DNA of 64,000 nt from positions 38,785,937 to 38,849,936 of the forward strand of contig NC_091930.1 of assembly GCF_041260155.1 (NCBI RefSeq), given 5' to 3'. Below, in pieces: positions 1 through 18,700 of the stretch. The stretch comes from Ptychodera flava. Its lineage: Eukaryota; Hemichordata; Enteropneusta; Ptychoderidae. Every line of letters starts with the position of its first letter. Within the stretch, counting starts at the first letter, position 1. Made by a program: the position numbers and the translations under genes. The notes under the pieces were generated by a model that had not been told where the DNA came from, ran no database searches, and saw nothing but the letters and a program-made list of their open reading frames with translations.

Positions 1-1360
1 ACATGTGATATTGTTTACCGAGGGCGCTGGTTCTTGAAGACGTCTCTTGTACAGAAACTCAGAGAATAGTTTCGTGACCTTTGAGCACCCGGTTTATTCT
101 TGTTGTGTTTTGAGTGAACGAGAAAAAATAGCCAAAGTTTCCGAACGGCTTTTGGACTTCGACTCTATCTATTGGTCAATTTTCTAAGGAATGTTATTCC
201 TTTATGAAAATTGTAATAATAGACATAATTTCAGAATGCAGATCAACGAATAATGAGTCAATATCAATGGAAGATATTCATCGGCCAAATGCTGTGCGCC
301 ATTTAGATCTGACATTATTTTTTAAAAGGATAAGTTTATTCAAACATTATAGCAAATCAAGATAACTTTACGAAACAGTGAATATATTTAGTAAACAAAA
401 GTACAAATAATTTTGTCTGAAAAAAGTAGCCATATTTCTCGAAAAGAAAGATAAATATCAATTGAATATTTGATCCCCGCTGATATATTTTGGTTTCATC
501 AAATTCGATTATCTAGAGGAAAAGATGAGATGTGTTATAGGTTTTCCTTTTTGGCCAAATATATGGCATTTCCCATCACTTAAATCTCACGATTTCTCGG
601 CTGGAAAGTGCTCACACTTCAAACAGAGCACTGAGCGAGGCGTTGCCGCAAGTCCGTACAGGCATCACGACATTTTGAACAACAAAATGATTTTGCCGGC
701 ATGTGGCCAACAACTTTTGTGATTGAATGTAATAAGAAAATAACATTTACACGATTTATACAATCATATATTCTCATCGATATTTAGCAGGTTCAAAGTC
801 ACAAAGTGACGCAAGCTAGTGCATGATCTTTGTTTGTTTTGCATATGTACTAAATATTTGTGTCTGAATTTAAAGAGGGCGTGTCAGCCGCGTTGTTTAC
901 AAAGCATTGGAGTGCAAAATAGCATTGGCCATTATTACTAGCATTGCTAACCAAAGAACTCATTGGTTAGCTACAGTAAACATAGGTTAACATTTCAACT
1001 GTCTCCATTTCTCCCAAAAGTGTGACAAAATACTGAGTATTAGCGTTGAGGCAGTGTGCTAACTGCATGGTGTTAGCCTCGCAGGAATAGCGCAAGTAAA
1101 ATCAAGTAAAATTTGCGATGGTGTTGTTGGAAAATCAATCTCAGCCAGACCTTAGCTCACCTATCTATACAGTATCATCGTACAACATTGACGAATCGAG
1201 GCTCTATTGATGAGTTCAACTCAAGGCATTGAAGACTCGAACACTTTGCGAGTACGTCACAATGAATTATATTTCAAAAACAGGAACAAAAACTGTGTAA
1301 AATACATCAAAGTTCACCTTATGGCATTTAAATCTTTTATATATTTTTTTCACTCTACAG
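1..1360 (+). other. Intron 1 of esterase copy A (partial), no gene seen
   Basis: This stretch precedes exon 2 of copy A. By comparison with copies C, D and E, where exon 1 lies about 2.4 to 3.7 kb before exon 2, exon 1 of A should be upstream of the window. The interval is AT-rich with short, unrecognisable open frames only. It ends with a pyrimidine-rich acceptor (tttttttcactctacag) directly before exon 2. I see no convincing promoter, RNA gene or transposon end here. Confidence 0.6.
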
Positions 1361-6291
<4,931 letters not shown>

Positions 6292-7116
6292 TGGAGTTTT
6301 CAGACGCAGTCGTTGAAATATAAGAGTGCAATAGCACCGAGTGTTAGTACCCGGAACGAACGTGATCAAATTGTGATTAACAGAGAAATGGCCATAAGCC
6401 AGTGAGATATACCATTCAATCGTGGATACAATGATATGCAAGATGATTTTTTCCAAGATGATTTTTCCCGCTCCGACATTTGCCACATTAGTTTTTTTAG
6501 TGCGTCGTGCACACTACCTTTGGTTTTTCTTTAACGTTATGAGGCGACCTTTGTGTAAATATATTTGTTCAAAAATCAGCATATGCACTGAAATATTTCG
6601 TTGGCAATTTACCTTTGCAGATTTTCCCTATTGTAGCAAATCCTCCAACAATCTAATGGTCTTTCCCTACAGGAAAAAACTGAGTTATTGGCCAAAAATA
6701 CACTAATGATTCGTTTTAAACTAGATATTGTACTGCTTGAAGAATTAAATATCCACAGTATGGCACACGCTACATCGTCTTTACGCATCCCCGTTTCTTT
6801 CGATGCGTTTGCTAGTCGAACACGCTATTGGAGCCCTTTTCACGTAAATAGCTCGAAAGCGCTGATCAGATCGAACACCACTAAAATTGTCATTGATTAA
6901 CATTTTCGAGTAAAAGGTATAATAAGATCAGTTTATAAAATTGGTAACACTTCGAGTTTCCCGGGGCTAATCAGGCAAGATACATTTTCATGCACAGTGA
7001 ATCGATATTGCCATTGAGATCATTTAAAACTGGTAACCTCATGCAGTCTTAATGATGATTACAGAGCGTAATAATTAAAGTTGACTGAAATCGATTTCAT
7101 CGCTGTTCTGACTCTA

Positions 7117-7117
<1 letters not shown>
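6292..7117. other. 3' flank of copy A, no gene seen
   Basis: The sequence follows the TAG stop of copy A. I saw no AATAAA hexamer near the stop and no recognisable coding exon. ATTAAA occurs near 6745 as a weak polyadenylation candidate. The rest is unremarkable AT-rich sequence. Confidence 0.4.
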
Positions 7118-7147
<30 letters not shown>

Positions 7148-7426
7148 TGTATGTATGTATGTATGTATGTATGTATGTATGTATGTACGTATGTACGTAC
7201 GTACGTACGTACGTACGTACGTATGTATGTATGTATGTATGTATGTATGTATGTATGTATGTATGTGTATGTATGTATGTATGTATGTGTGTATGTATGT
7301 ATGTTATGTATGTATGTATGTATGTATGTATGTATGTATGTATGTATGTATGTATGTATGTATGTATGTATGTATGTATGTATGTATGTATGTATGTGTG
7401 TATGTATGTGTGTATGTATGTATGTG
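7118..7426 (+). repeat. (ATGT)n array 3' of copy A
   Basis: A nearly uninterrupted ATGT/TATG array of about 310 bp, with short ACGT stretches near 7187-7222. It is the reverse complement of the ACAT array in intron 6 of the same gene, so exons 7 and 8 of A are flanked by long inverted microsatellites. The open frames across it are not genes. Confidence 0.97.
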
Positions 7427-8909
7427 CAACCTTAAAAAGATGAGTTTCGCTTGACAACGTGCTACTGTGTAAATGGACATTAACTCAGACTGGACCGAAG
7501 AGGAGGAGACGGGACTACGGTCACTTTTTGAGTGACCGAAACAGGGAAAACTAACTAGGACCAACTCAGGCACTGGCAGATTCACAGACTCATGTATCAG
7601 CGGCTTGGCCGTGAGGCTCGTCATGGTTCCGTATACGCGAGTGCGACAGAAAAACAATTCCAATCCCTACTACTAAGAAAAGCAGCATACAATTTTTTAA
7701 AATGCGCCAACAAACGTATGCGAAAGATGAATGACTATTTTCTAGCAGTTGGTCAGTAGATTTTAAAATGACAAAAACGATTTTGGACCTGAGGAAAATA
7801 TTTAATTGCTCAACTCTAGCGTTGCGATCGCAATATGCACAGGCCATTCTATATGCGATGCACCTTTGCATGTACTGAAAGGCCCGGCCACAATCGAGAA
7901 GTATATGATCAACTCTCAATACTATTTTAATTATTACCATTTTCAGGTCTTGTATAAAAGTTTATACGCACACACGATCTTGGAAATCCCAGTATAGATA
8001 TATGCTTTTTAAATACACTGATATCTCTTTCGCACCAGATGTTTTAATGTTTTATCCAAATGCCAACCAACTTGTCAAAATGTGTGAAATACACCATGCA
8101 TAAAAACCAGTTTACAGTTAACAGTAGCGTTATTGACTTGACAGTGGATAAAAATGATCGGTCAAGGAATCAGGTTATTTGAATAAGTATACGGTGTTTT
8201 ATGGTAAAAATTATAACCATCTTTCTGAAAGAAAATATGCTCCAGAAAAGTCGGATTATGGCAGTTTTTTGACTGCCATATCGATTTTCAAAAATCTTGA
8301 AGTTGGAAGAAACCGAACGGCCTATTTCCATGGGGTTTTCGACGTTCGATGCAGTCGCTCCTACATTTGCGATTTGCGTATGTGTGGTACCAATGGTTCT
8401 ACTCCGGAATAAAAAGGACGCGATGCGTTCTACAGACTCAGTACGCCCAAATAATCACGTGATGCCGGTACAAACAAACCCACATGTGTACTAGCGCGTA
8501 TAGAAATACACGTACGTCTATGCGCGTTTGCGCACATGGCTTTGTTTGTACCGTGGTCGATTCGAATTCCGGGTTTGGCCTATTCGGGCAGCACAAAATC
8601 GACTCCTTTACTAGGTTTATGAAATTTTTTAATTTATGAGAGTTTTCACTTGCAGAATTTTAAATCACTGGTACGGATATGTCAGCTGTGAATACGAAGC
8701 GGTGCTGTGGCGTATCGATCGCGCCTGGCTCAAGGGTCATCGCCACATAACAGGTTCTAGCAGTGGGTCACTTGATTTTAAAATCTGAAAATGGAAAACA
8801 ATTTTGAGAGGTAAATATCAAATTGGCGTCCAGGCACTTGTAATCTGTGCTTAACATTTAACATTCTAACGAGACTTAAGAGACTCGAAGATATAGGTGA
8901 GTGTTAACC
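7427..8909. other. Intergenic A-B: paralogous 5' flank of copy B with a foldback insertion
   Basis: From about 7650 the sequence parallels the 5' flanks of copies C (about 24400-25200) and D (about 38170-39030). Shared words include 'caaacgtatgcgaaagatg', 'gcgttgcgatcgcaat' and 'acaggccatt'. A perfect small hairpin (CGGTCACT...AGTGACCG) lies at 7518-7538. Relative to C and D an extra segment of about 190 bp sits between 'gtggtaccaat' (about 8393) and 'tcgggcagcac' (about 8583). No coding exon was recognised. Confidence 0.5.
8466..8553. repeat. 88-bp foldback with about 23-bp inverted ends
   Basis: The left arm CGGTACAAACAAACCCACAT is matched by the reverse complement of the right arm (ATGGCTTTGTTTGTACCG), separated by a short spacer. 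It lies inside an insertion specific to the 5' flank of copy B; copies C and D lack it at the matching place. It is probably a small MITE or a hairpin remnant. Confidence 0.55.
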
Positions 8910-9039
8910 ATGGCGTCTGTACGAATCATCGTGTTTGTCGCCACTCTGGTTCGCCGCCGACGACCCGATGGTAGAGCTGAAATCAGGGGAAGTCGCTGGC
9001 AGGGTGGCGGAGTTTGCGCACAAAGACGTCGACAAAGAC
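8910..9039 (+). pseudogene. Truncated duplicate of esterase exon 1 upstream of copy B
   Basis: It starts with an ATG at 8910 in the same context as the real exon 1 (gtgagt...ATGGCG) and matches exon 1 through the signal peptide and the stretch corresponding to VELKSG..VAGRV..FAHKDVD. It is frameshifted in the signal-peptide region and loses similarity after about 9039. About 100 bp later the full exon 1 of B starts, preceded by the same 'gtccaggcact' flank. It is therefore a relict of a local promoter plus exon-1 duplication and not an independent gene. Confidence 0.75.
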
Positions 9040-9779
9040 GCAGTAGTTTACATCATTGGTATGATATGCGAGACTGGGTGTCCAGGCACTAGTAATTCGT
9101 AGTTCCAAAGTTAATTTCCGAGACGTCGAAAAGAGGTGAGTTTCCGTCATGGCACCGGCGCCCGTTCGAATCGCTGTTTTTGGTCGCCACTCTAGTCGGC
9201 CGCATTGCCGCCGAAGACCCGATCGTACAGCTGAAATCAGGTAAAGTCGCTGGCAGGGTGGTTGAGTTCGCGCACAAAGACGTCGACGTAAAACGCACAG
9301 TGCATGTTTTTCAGGCATACCTTACGCCTAGCCACCGATTGGTGACCTTAGATTCCGACACCAAAGCCCAAAGGCCCTTGGGAGGGGCTTCGCGATGCCA
9401 AGGAACTTTGCAATGCGTGCATACAACCCTATTTACAAATTTTTCCGTTGGACGAGCCACAGAGTGAAGACTGTCTATACTTGAACATCTATGCACCACA
9501 GGATGGGGTGAGTCTCTATATTAAATTACTTATGTGTTGTAATGTGCATCATCCAATTCGCTATGACAGACAAGGTTACGTTCCGTTGTGATTATTTTGT
9601 TCTTTGTCAATTTTGACCACCATACCAATCCCCTCAATGTAGTGTCTATTGCTGACCGTGCAGCACACCGCCGTCGTTCATTCTTTTAGTGAGCATGACC
9701 CATTTCACCTGTGACCCTACACAGGTAGGGTTTCCAGTCCTCAGCAAACACTCGGACGTGCACAGAATGATGCACGAAT

Positions 9780-9903
9780 CACAGTCACCTGTGGTCTATT
9801 TCGCTCTGCGTCTATTCGTCCCATAAACATGTGTACATATGCTTGAGAACACAAGTCTGTGGGGCGCATAGTCGCAGAGCGGAATAGACCACAGGTGACT
9901 GTG
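9780..9903. mobile_element. MITE of about 124 bp with about 30-bp TIRs, intron 1 of B
   Basis: The ends are CACAGTCACCTGTGGTC at the left and GACCACAGGTGACTGTG at the right, extending to an inverted match of about 30 bp (through TCGCTCTGCG). The element is flanked by a direct repeat of CACGAAT, or TGCACGAAT if its ends are drawn two bases in. Copies C and D have a single uninterrupted 'gatgcacgaatgttgag' at this place, which is the empty site. It is a non-autonomous DNA transposon. A target duplication of 7-9 bp would fit hAT or Mutator types, but the superfamily is unproven. Confidence 0.85.
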
Positions 9904-10687
9904 CACGAATGTTTAGCATAGTCGTTGACAAATGCGTACGTCTCGTGTTCGTCTAATTGTTTCTACATTTACGTAATATAGTATTTCACCAATTACTCAA
10001 TAGCACGGGCATTTCTTTATCGTCTGGGTAACACAAATGTACAACGCTGCTACCACAGTATGTGATACGAGCATCCTAACGACAGAACGCCTCAGTACCG
10101 TGTTATCACGGTATTGGACGGTGCCCGTACCAAAGAGGTTAAAGCGCAAATACATTGACCCGACCTGTAGGCGAACACCATGTTGCGCTCAGGTCATCTC
10201 AGATCGTCTCAAGCCTTTATTTTTATCGTTCACTTTGTCCTCATGTACAAACATTAGGCTACATAAATTGCGTGCAGCAGGTGCAAGGGATACCAATTTC
10301 TCAAATATGCTACCTGTTCGTGACGTCACGAACGATATACTATTTGCCACCACATTATGCAAGCTGTTCCTTAGGTGAGGTTCGAAGTGGTGAGCTGATT
10401 GGATATTCGTTCGTTGACCACGTTTTTGAGCGTGTCAAAGTCCAAGCGTGCTGGAAAAATACGGTTAATCCTAAGTTTTTGTAATGTTCCTCGGGTTGTT
10501 CGTAGCATTTCCACATGCTCCCAGAAGAAAAAAAACTATAAAATATGCGTAACAAACCCGAACTAAATGTAAAAAAAGTAATTACAGTGCAAAACTATAT
10601 ATTTATTGCAATTCAAAAAGTTCCAAATTGGCCAGAGAAGGAAAAGCATTTAAGTATCCTCCTGGCCTAGCTGCAATTGTTTCATAA

Positions 10688-12350
10688 GCCGCGTTCAAAA
10701 AATTGGTGAGGGGGGGGGGGGGGGGCTGGAGGAATTCAGGGGGGATTCGAAAATTTTTGGGGTAGTCGAGGGGGGACTTGAAAGTTTTGCTCTGCCTATA
10801 GGGGGGGGGACCTGAAAATATTTTGACTCCCAACATTTTGATGTCGTCCAATGGTTCTAATGTTAGTAATAATTAAACAAAATCTAGAACTGTTTTGTCA
10901 CATTTTATGTCTTTAATCTCGAAAAAGTCTAAAAATGTATGAATGCCATTAAATTTTCATAGAACAAGTTGGCCTTGTAATGGGGTAGGAGCTACAACTG
11001 TTGATAATTTGTTCAATATTTCTATGCAATGTATCAAACACAGTTTCTTGGTGTCTTTCTACAGCATGCTGCTGAAAAACACAATATTCAGTTGGTCAAC
11101 AAAGCCCGTTTGTCTAAATATTGGTGATAATTGAATGATGCAAATGCACGGTACACGTAGGCTGTGTTGGCAAGATGAATACTGGATAGCTCAACATTCT
11201 GTAGGGAGTAGAACAAGAACACAATTGTATAAACTGAACAAAAATATTGTCAAAATGAAAAGTTAATACAACTACTGCCCTGCTACTACATACTGGCAGT
11301 GACAGTGATACATGTAGCTCTGACTCTGATGTAGTTTAAGAAGAGTTTCGGTCATAGGACACTCAATTGACAGTGAAACATACATCTATTCTTGTACACA
11401 AGATCCAGCCAGAGAGCAACACATAGAAGACTAGGGGACTAACAGTTACCATGAATTTTTGAATTCTGGCATATGAGAACAATCAAATATTAGAGAAAAA
11501 AGATGGGGTCACCATACTTGATCTTATACAAATGTACGATGAAAAGTCCGTTTTTCTAAAATCACTTAAAATCAATATATAAAACCATTCATTTCAAATT
11601 CATGCAGTGAATGAAAATTCACGTCTCATTGTACCAATAACACAAAAGTAAAACTCTGAACAGTAAAGACTCTAATTTAAATGGAAAAATGTGTGATTAA
11701 ATGGAATGTTTTATTTGTTATCAAATTTGCCATTATTACACCCAAAATTTCTGAGATTAAAACATTAATTTCATGGAATATTTTAACCTTCCAGTATTGT
11801 CAATTTTGTAAAACATTTTATAAGTGGCATCTAAGTTGTATATGTCTTGTACTTTTGAAAAAAAAAATCGGTAGGTCACTGTGCTCATTTTTTCACAATT
11901 TGGTTAAACGTAGCTAGGAATACACAATTTTCATACTCTCTCATGATTGTCATTTTGTGTGCTTTTCAGCTGGTGCCATTGAACTGGCCAGAGTTGGATA
12001 AACTCAAGTCGGCTTAGACTGAGAAATCCAAAAAGTCCACTGATGCATTTGAAAATGAATCAGTTCAAGAGCGTGCCCTAGGTGTATGGCTCTACAACCT
12101 GCTGATAAGAGGTAGTGTTGAACATCTGCGTGCAGAACGACACATTACATGTTTTTTTTTACTCTGCGTGCATTCCTAATAAATATGCGGCTATATGGTA
12201 ATTTTTGGGGGGGGGACTTGAAAATTTTTGAGGGTATTGAGGGGGGACTTGAAAATTTTTGAGGGTATTGAGGGGGGATCTGAAAAAAAATAAGATTTCA
12301 ATCGCGATTCCTCCAGCCCCCCCCCCCTCACCATTTTTTTGAACGCGGCC
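10688..12350. mobile_element. 1.66-kb TIR element, intron 1 of B, with TAA flanks
   Basis: The left end GCCGCGTTCAAAAAA, then TGGTGAG, a G run and CTGGAGGA, is matched inverted at the right end (TCCTCCAG, C run, CTCACCA, TTTTTTGAACGCGGC), giving a TIR of about 43 bp. TAA stands on both sides (10685-10687 and 12351-12353). Copy C has the undisturbed junction 'tataagtgcgctgtcttcg'. Subterminal G-rich units of the type 'ggggggacttgaaaattttt' occur near both ends in the same orientation. A three-base TAA duplication would fit PIF/Harbinger-like elements; this is inference. No transposase was recognised. An exon-like remnant lies near 11970-12150. Confidence 0.8.
11968..12150 (+). other. Exon-like remnant inside the TIR element
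   Basis: After an acceptor-like 'gtgtgcttttcag' comes a stretch of balanced base composition that reads as protein-like sequence (LVPLNWPELDKLK and, after a stop, ENESVQERALGVWLYNLL) in an otherwise AT-rich element. One stop codon interrupts it. It may be a captured host exon or decayed transposase; I do not recognise the family. Confidence 0.25.
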
Positions 12351-12680
12351 TAAGTGGCGCTGTCTTCGACTTTATGGAAGCCTTCTGTCATAAATGACAG
12401 GGTTGGGTCGGTAAAGTAGCCATCGATGCGAATGATTTTCTGTCTAGTGGTTGAAGAACAGCAGTTCTGCACGTTTGAGGTGCCAAAAGCAATCTATAAA
12501 CGAAAGTGGTGATTGTCGACGCGCCGTTATGGTCGCAGCCTGTATCCTATAAGAACACTAGGTCATTTTGTAACGAATGTGGTTGATAAAATATGGTGGA
12601 ATAATGCTCTGAATACAATCAGCTATACAGTAAAACTTAAGGACTTTCCATGACATTTGTTTCAACTTGAATCGACCTGA

Positions 12681-12941
<261 letters not shown>

Positions 12942-13794
12942 TAATTCTTGTCAGTACCATATACTCTCTATATTAGGGTACTGAGAAAGTTTTATCCCAG
13001 TGACAGAATATATGCGTGAAACGCATGAAACAGACAACATGAATCGAAACAACAGAAATATCTGGTCTGAATGCCATATTATTTTCTTCTTTTTTTATCA
13101 CAATGCACTTCAAGTATGAAATTAACATAACATCGGGAAGGTGAAAAGAAAAGATGTTGAGGATAACACACCGGGGTCTTATTCAAAACCTCAAAATGTG
13201 AGGTGTTGATATTGTCCCATAGCAAAGCACGCCGTTAACAAGAACATCTGAATTGTTTGTTGACATTATGGTTTTCTGATGCTGAGTTTTTTCACGCACA
13301 CGCAACAATGCTGATAGGAAAACTTCATTCCATCGTTTGTCCTTCAACAGGTGATGAGCACGCCACCGGTAATTATGGTTTGCTCGATCAAGTGTTGGCT
13401 TTGCAGTGGGTTCAAGACAACATAGCAGGTAAGAGAGCGGCAACGTATAAATCTGAAATTCAAACCATCAAATCTGGAATATTATAAGCTCAAACAAGCG
13501 ACTACTATATGCCCAATGGGAGGTTACCATTTGCCTGACTTCGGGAGGGCAAATGGTAATCTGCCTTTATGGTATGTTGTCCCTTGTCTGGGCTATAATG
13601 TTTTTATCACATGCCTTTCTTTTTATAGTCATCTCTGAGAATTGTCGGGTTATTTGAAAATGATAATCATATGCTTTGTTTCTATTTTGATAATCGAATA
13701 GTGCATTTATATATTGAAAGCACTGTTATGCAGTCTATCGATTTTTATGAATAAATATCTGAAAATCGGATTTCCTATGTAAAAGATGTAATGT

Positions 13795-13900
13795 GATCAT
13801 TTTTGACGATGACTGTGCTACCACTACGTCATCGACGTTACCATTGAATCCTACGGAGCGGCGCGCGACGTCCGCGTTCGATATATCAGACATGTAATAA
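13795..13900 (+). pseudogene. Relict exon-like segment, intron 3 of B
   Basis: It matches the better preserved 44001-44231 segment in copy D over 'actgtgctaccactacgtc', 'accattgaatcctacggagc' and 'ttcgatatatcagacatg'. Here the frame is broken. See the copy D entry for the interpretation. Confidence 0.4.
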
Positions 13901-14173
<273 letters not shown>

Positions 14174-14822
14174 TAAGATTAACGAAAGCACCAATAATTT
14201 TCAGAAGTTTTCGTTAAGGTAACATCTACTCTAAACGAGACAATATATGTAACGAGTATTTGTGGAGTCGTTTTGTTGAATGAAATTCAAAGTTTTGTTC
14301 CGTAGTAGTCAATCGTCTTTCATCAAACATCGTCGAACTGTCAGTGGTAAGAAATACGACAGACAAAATTAACAATATCTAATATTAACTTAATGATGTG
14401 TGTGCGTTAAGTTGAGAATGCGTAGCTATATGATATATGATAATGTCATTCATTTACGTAATAATAGAGAACTGTGAGTGAAAAAAATATGCCTGTTTCA
14501 TTACATGTCTGTACATTCAATAATCTGTACATTCTTCCCTAAAACGTCCTTTTCTTTAAGACTCTGCCTTTCGTCTCGAAATCTCTACATGTCTGTCTGC
14601 TCACATAAGTCTCTCTTTCTTCTCTATCTATTTCTGTCTTACTTTGTTTCTCTGTCTGTCTTTTGTTTGTCTTTCTGGCTGCTATGTCTCGTTCAATTTC
14701 TATTTGAATATCCTTTCATGTTGGTCTGTCTATCTTTGTCCCCCTCCATGTGTCTGTCTATGTATCTGTCTCTGCCTCTCTATTTCTATCTCTAATCTGT
14801 TCCTCCGCCCGTCTGTTTCTCC

Positions 14823-14997
<175 letters not shown>

Positions 14998-15619
14998 AGT
15001 GGAACAGCGGCACTTCCAGGATATTTCAACACAGATGTAGCCTGCAGAACAAGATAGCTCACGGTTTCGGTAAGCTGGTCGGATGCGAGAAGGAAACGTC
15101 GGAAGAGTTAGTTGAATGTCTTCGTAGCGTGCCTGCTGAAGACCTCAAAGTTCCAAGCGATGTACAGACAGTGAGAAGTGACAGTAATTCTCTGTGAATG
15201 AGCGAGAATTTATAAGACTATTTGTCGCCACGTTTGAGTCGTTATGTGCATGAGTAACTATTGCTCTCATATGATAGGACTTTTTCTTCATTGATATTTC
15301 CCTGTGACGATATTAACAAATTTACACTTCTTATGACACCGGTGAGAATAAATTTGTTAACAGAGCACCCAAGACAATTACCACACATAATAAATGCCTG
15401 AGACCTTCGAATATCTCTGGAGATATTTTGGCTATTTACGATCCCAGAAAAATTCGATAAAGGTTGTGAATATTTAGGAATTTCATAGTGCGGATAATCT
15501 TTAAATAAGATCAATGATGTGGAAGATATAACTCCACATACGCGAAAAATTAGACAGACCTCACTGTCGAACAAAACGCCGAAGTAGAAAAAGGCAGACA
15601 GAGAAACGAAAATAAACAA

Positions 15620-15717
15620 ACATACATACATACATACATACATACATACATACATACATACATACATACATACATACATACATACATACATACATACATA
15701 CATACATACATACATAC
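15620..15717 (+). repeat. (ACAT)n array, intron 5 of B
   Basis: A perfect tetranucleotide array of about 98 bp, in the same intron and orientation as the larger arrays in copies C and D. Confidence 0.97.
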
Positions 15718-18700
15718 GATTCGTTTAGCTGTAAATCGAGGATTTATTTTAAATCATCTGAAATAGTGGCTGTCAAGGTGTGCATTCAAATAATAGTCCT
15801 GCAGTATATCTGCAATTTGCAAAGAATTGTAAGCAAGTGAGACAACGGTCGTAACTATGGATAATATTTTCAGGGTTTTTGGCTCAAGAAACCTAGTACA
15901 GTTCTTTTTTTTCTAATTGTTAAATACAAAGTGCAAAGTTTTGATATTGTAAACACAATGCATCATGTGAAATATTTTACTGAATTAATTGTAGGCTGAA
16001 TTAAATTTCAGTTGTCGACATATTGCGTTACGCTCCTACGACAAGGGTTGCATATGCTGGAACACTCTTTGCAAAATGTCCATAGCTTCCAACACGGAAA
16101 ATTTCAAATGCTCTGATACGTTCGACTCTCCTTTTTTTTTCAATTCTTAGGTGATGTTCAATGTTTTTTTCATTATTATAACGCAGGGACAAATAGCTAG
16201 TATCACCGGGCTAGGCCAGGATGTAAACCCCATTCCTTTTCCTGTAGTCATCGACGGAAAACTTGTGTCTGCGTCCCCAGTTGATATCGTTCGTGACGGC
16301 ACTTTCCCCAAAGAGGAATCGATTTGATGATTGGAACACTTCCAGATGAGGGCCGGTTGTTAATGGCGATGGCAATGCCCGACCAGGCAGATGACACTGA
16401 CGTCTTCTTAAACAGACTGTTTATGAAGCAATTTACCCTGCCATGATAGGACGCGATAAGAAGTCTAACCCAGCTGTCGTGGACGCCGTCAAGTTCATGT
16501 ACGTCAACTGGGAAGACACAGACTTGGACCATGTCGATTACGTTGAAGCCCTGAGCCAGACGGTTGGTGACCTGACCTTTGTGTGCCCTGCAGACCTCTC
16601 GGCGCGCGCGCACTCGACGAGGCAGGCTCTAATGTGTACCTGTATCAGATGACCGCATACGCCAGCAAGTCTGTCCTGCGGGTGAAATGGAAGATGGAAG
16701 CCACGCACATGGAGATCTTCCCTTTGTTTTCGGTTGGCATTTCAACAGTGCGGTGAACTGGACAATGCCTGAAGATGAAGTTAAGTTATCTCTAAAGGTG
16801 ATAAAGTATTGGACTAATTTTGCAAAATCAGGGTAAGATTGAAAGTATTTAACGATTTTTTTTTGTTTCTCTTTTAATAACCTTATCCTTACAAATGCCG
16901 TTTTGTATAGTTTATTTATTTAAATTTCCATTGATATATATTAGGGAACGAGCATAACTAAGGGCAGCAGAGAAGAGCGGAAGAGAACTTAAATGGACGA
17001 AGTCGGCCATTTTCACAATTTTTTTTTGATACGAGATACTGCTTATATTGTTTGATATATTGAAAGACAATGAATGAATGGGTGACCATACATATATTCG
17101 ACCCCGATTTTAGACACGACACATAAATTGATCGCAAAAATAAACAAATTGGTTATGAACATTAATTTATTTTCGTGGTAGTTGTATTTAATGTGTCTAA
17201 AACCGGGTTTGAATATATGCATGGTTTCCCATTCATACAGTATCTTTCAAAGTGTCAAATAATGATGAGTAGTATCTCATATCAAACAAAGTTCATGAAA
17301 ATGGCCGACTTTGTCCCTTTAAGGAGCACGAAAAGTACAAGGACATTCCAGAGTACCGTAATATAAGGGGCCTCCAACTATTAACTCAATGCCAATCATA
17401 CCATTAAATCGTCCTGAACATGGCAGAAAACAAATCTCCCATAAGCCAGTTTTCTGAGGTTATCCAATGAAACAGCTGTATTTCAATAACTGATCATCAT
17501 TTACAATTTGTCCTTGTGATCACTGTAATGCTGTCACTGTCAAAGTATGGTTATGAGAAATTCAAATTCATTTGTTTGAACACAATCGCCCTCTTAATTA
17601 TATTTTAGTGAAGTACATTGATATCAGTTTTCTAAGATACATAAATGCGCAGATATTGCCAGTTTTGTATTGTCAACAAACTATTTATAATTTCCGCAAT
17701 AGATAACCACGTATCGGAAATGACACTTTTGCGTAAAATTTCAAATAAAATTTCCTTTTCAAATATGTACTTCTAATCACCATATCTTACTGAATTACGT
17801 TTATATCAATTGTCAAACATAAATTCCCATAACTATCTGGTTTTGTTTAGGACAAGATTGTTTATAGTTTGCACTATGACTACCTTTAGGTGAAATTAAA
17901 TGAGTGACAGATTTCTTATGCTTTAATTACCCTAGACTCGATAGTAGATTTATGTCTAAGATATGACATACACTGTAAAGTTAAGTGTTCAAGGATAGAA
18001 CACCAATTAAACGCCTTTTTGTAACACTTTTTGAACGCGTCTAGAAGTTCAGAAATTTAACACTACGTGTTCAACCAACGTTCAATTTTGAACACACGTG
18101 TGCAGATTTTGAACGCTACGTGTTCATCAGACATTATATTGAACACCATGGTGTTCCATATCTTAACACACGTTGCACATGAAATGTGTTCAAAAAATTG
18201 AACGCATTTACGCGTTCAAAGGGCTGTAACACTTTTTGAACGCATGGACGCCGTTCAACGATAAGTGTGTTAAAGGCTAGAACACATGATGCGCGCTTGT
18301 TGAACACCTTTAATTTTGGGCGTTCAGGGGGTGTTCAAGCCTTGGAATAACATTACAGACCACTGATATTCAATAAAATTATTTTATTCTAAAAATACAC
18401 AAAGCATTTCTAGAGTAAAATACAATTACTGTAAAATGGGCAAATAAACATTGGCCAATTTGTATGTAAAGTTTGTCAGAGGAAAATACCAACGGTGTTA
18501 ACACCCTCCTATCAAAAACATAAGCATTAAAAATCACCATAAAAAATGTAGATCGTTTTAAAAAATATAAACAAAGTAATGACATAACAGGTTTTTCTTA
18601 AGGTTCATACTTGTTTAAAATGTACAAAAAATCAACTGAAAAAGCTCAAAATTTAGCTTACTTACTGTGTTGAAAACACGTGTATGTATGGAATGCATAC

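Noticed and set aside
525..722. 65-codon open frame in intron 1 of copy A
   Set aside because: It lacks splice context, domain character or a paralogous counterpart.
10708..10724. G homopolymer as a telomere or switch-like region
   Set aside because: It is part of the terminal inverted repeat of the 1.66-kb element, with a matching C run at the other end.
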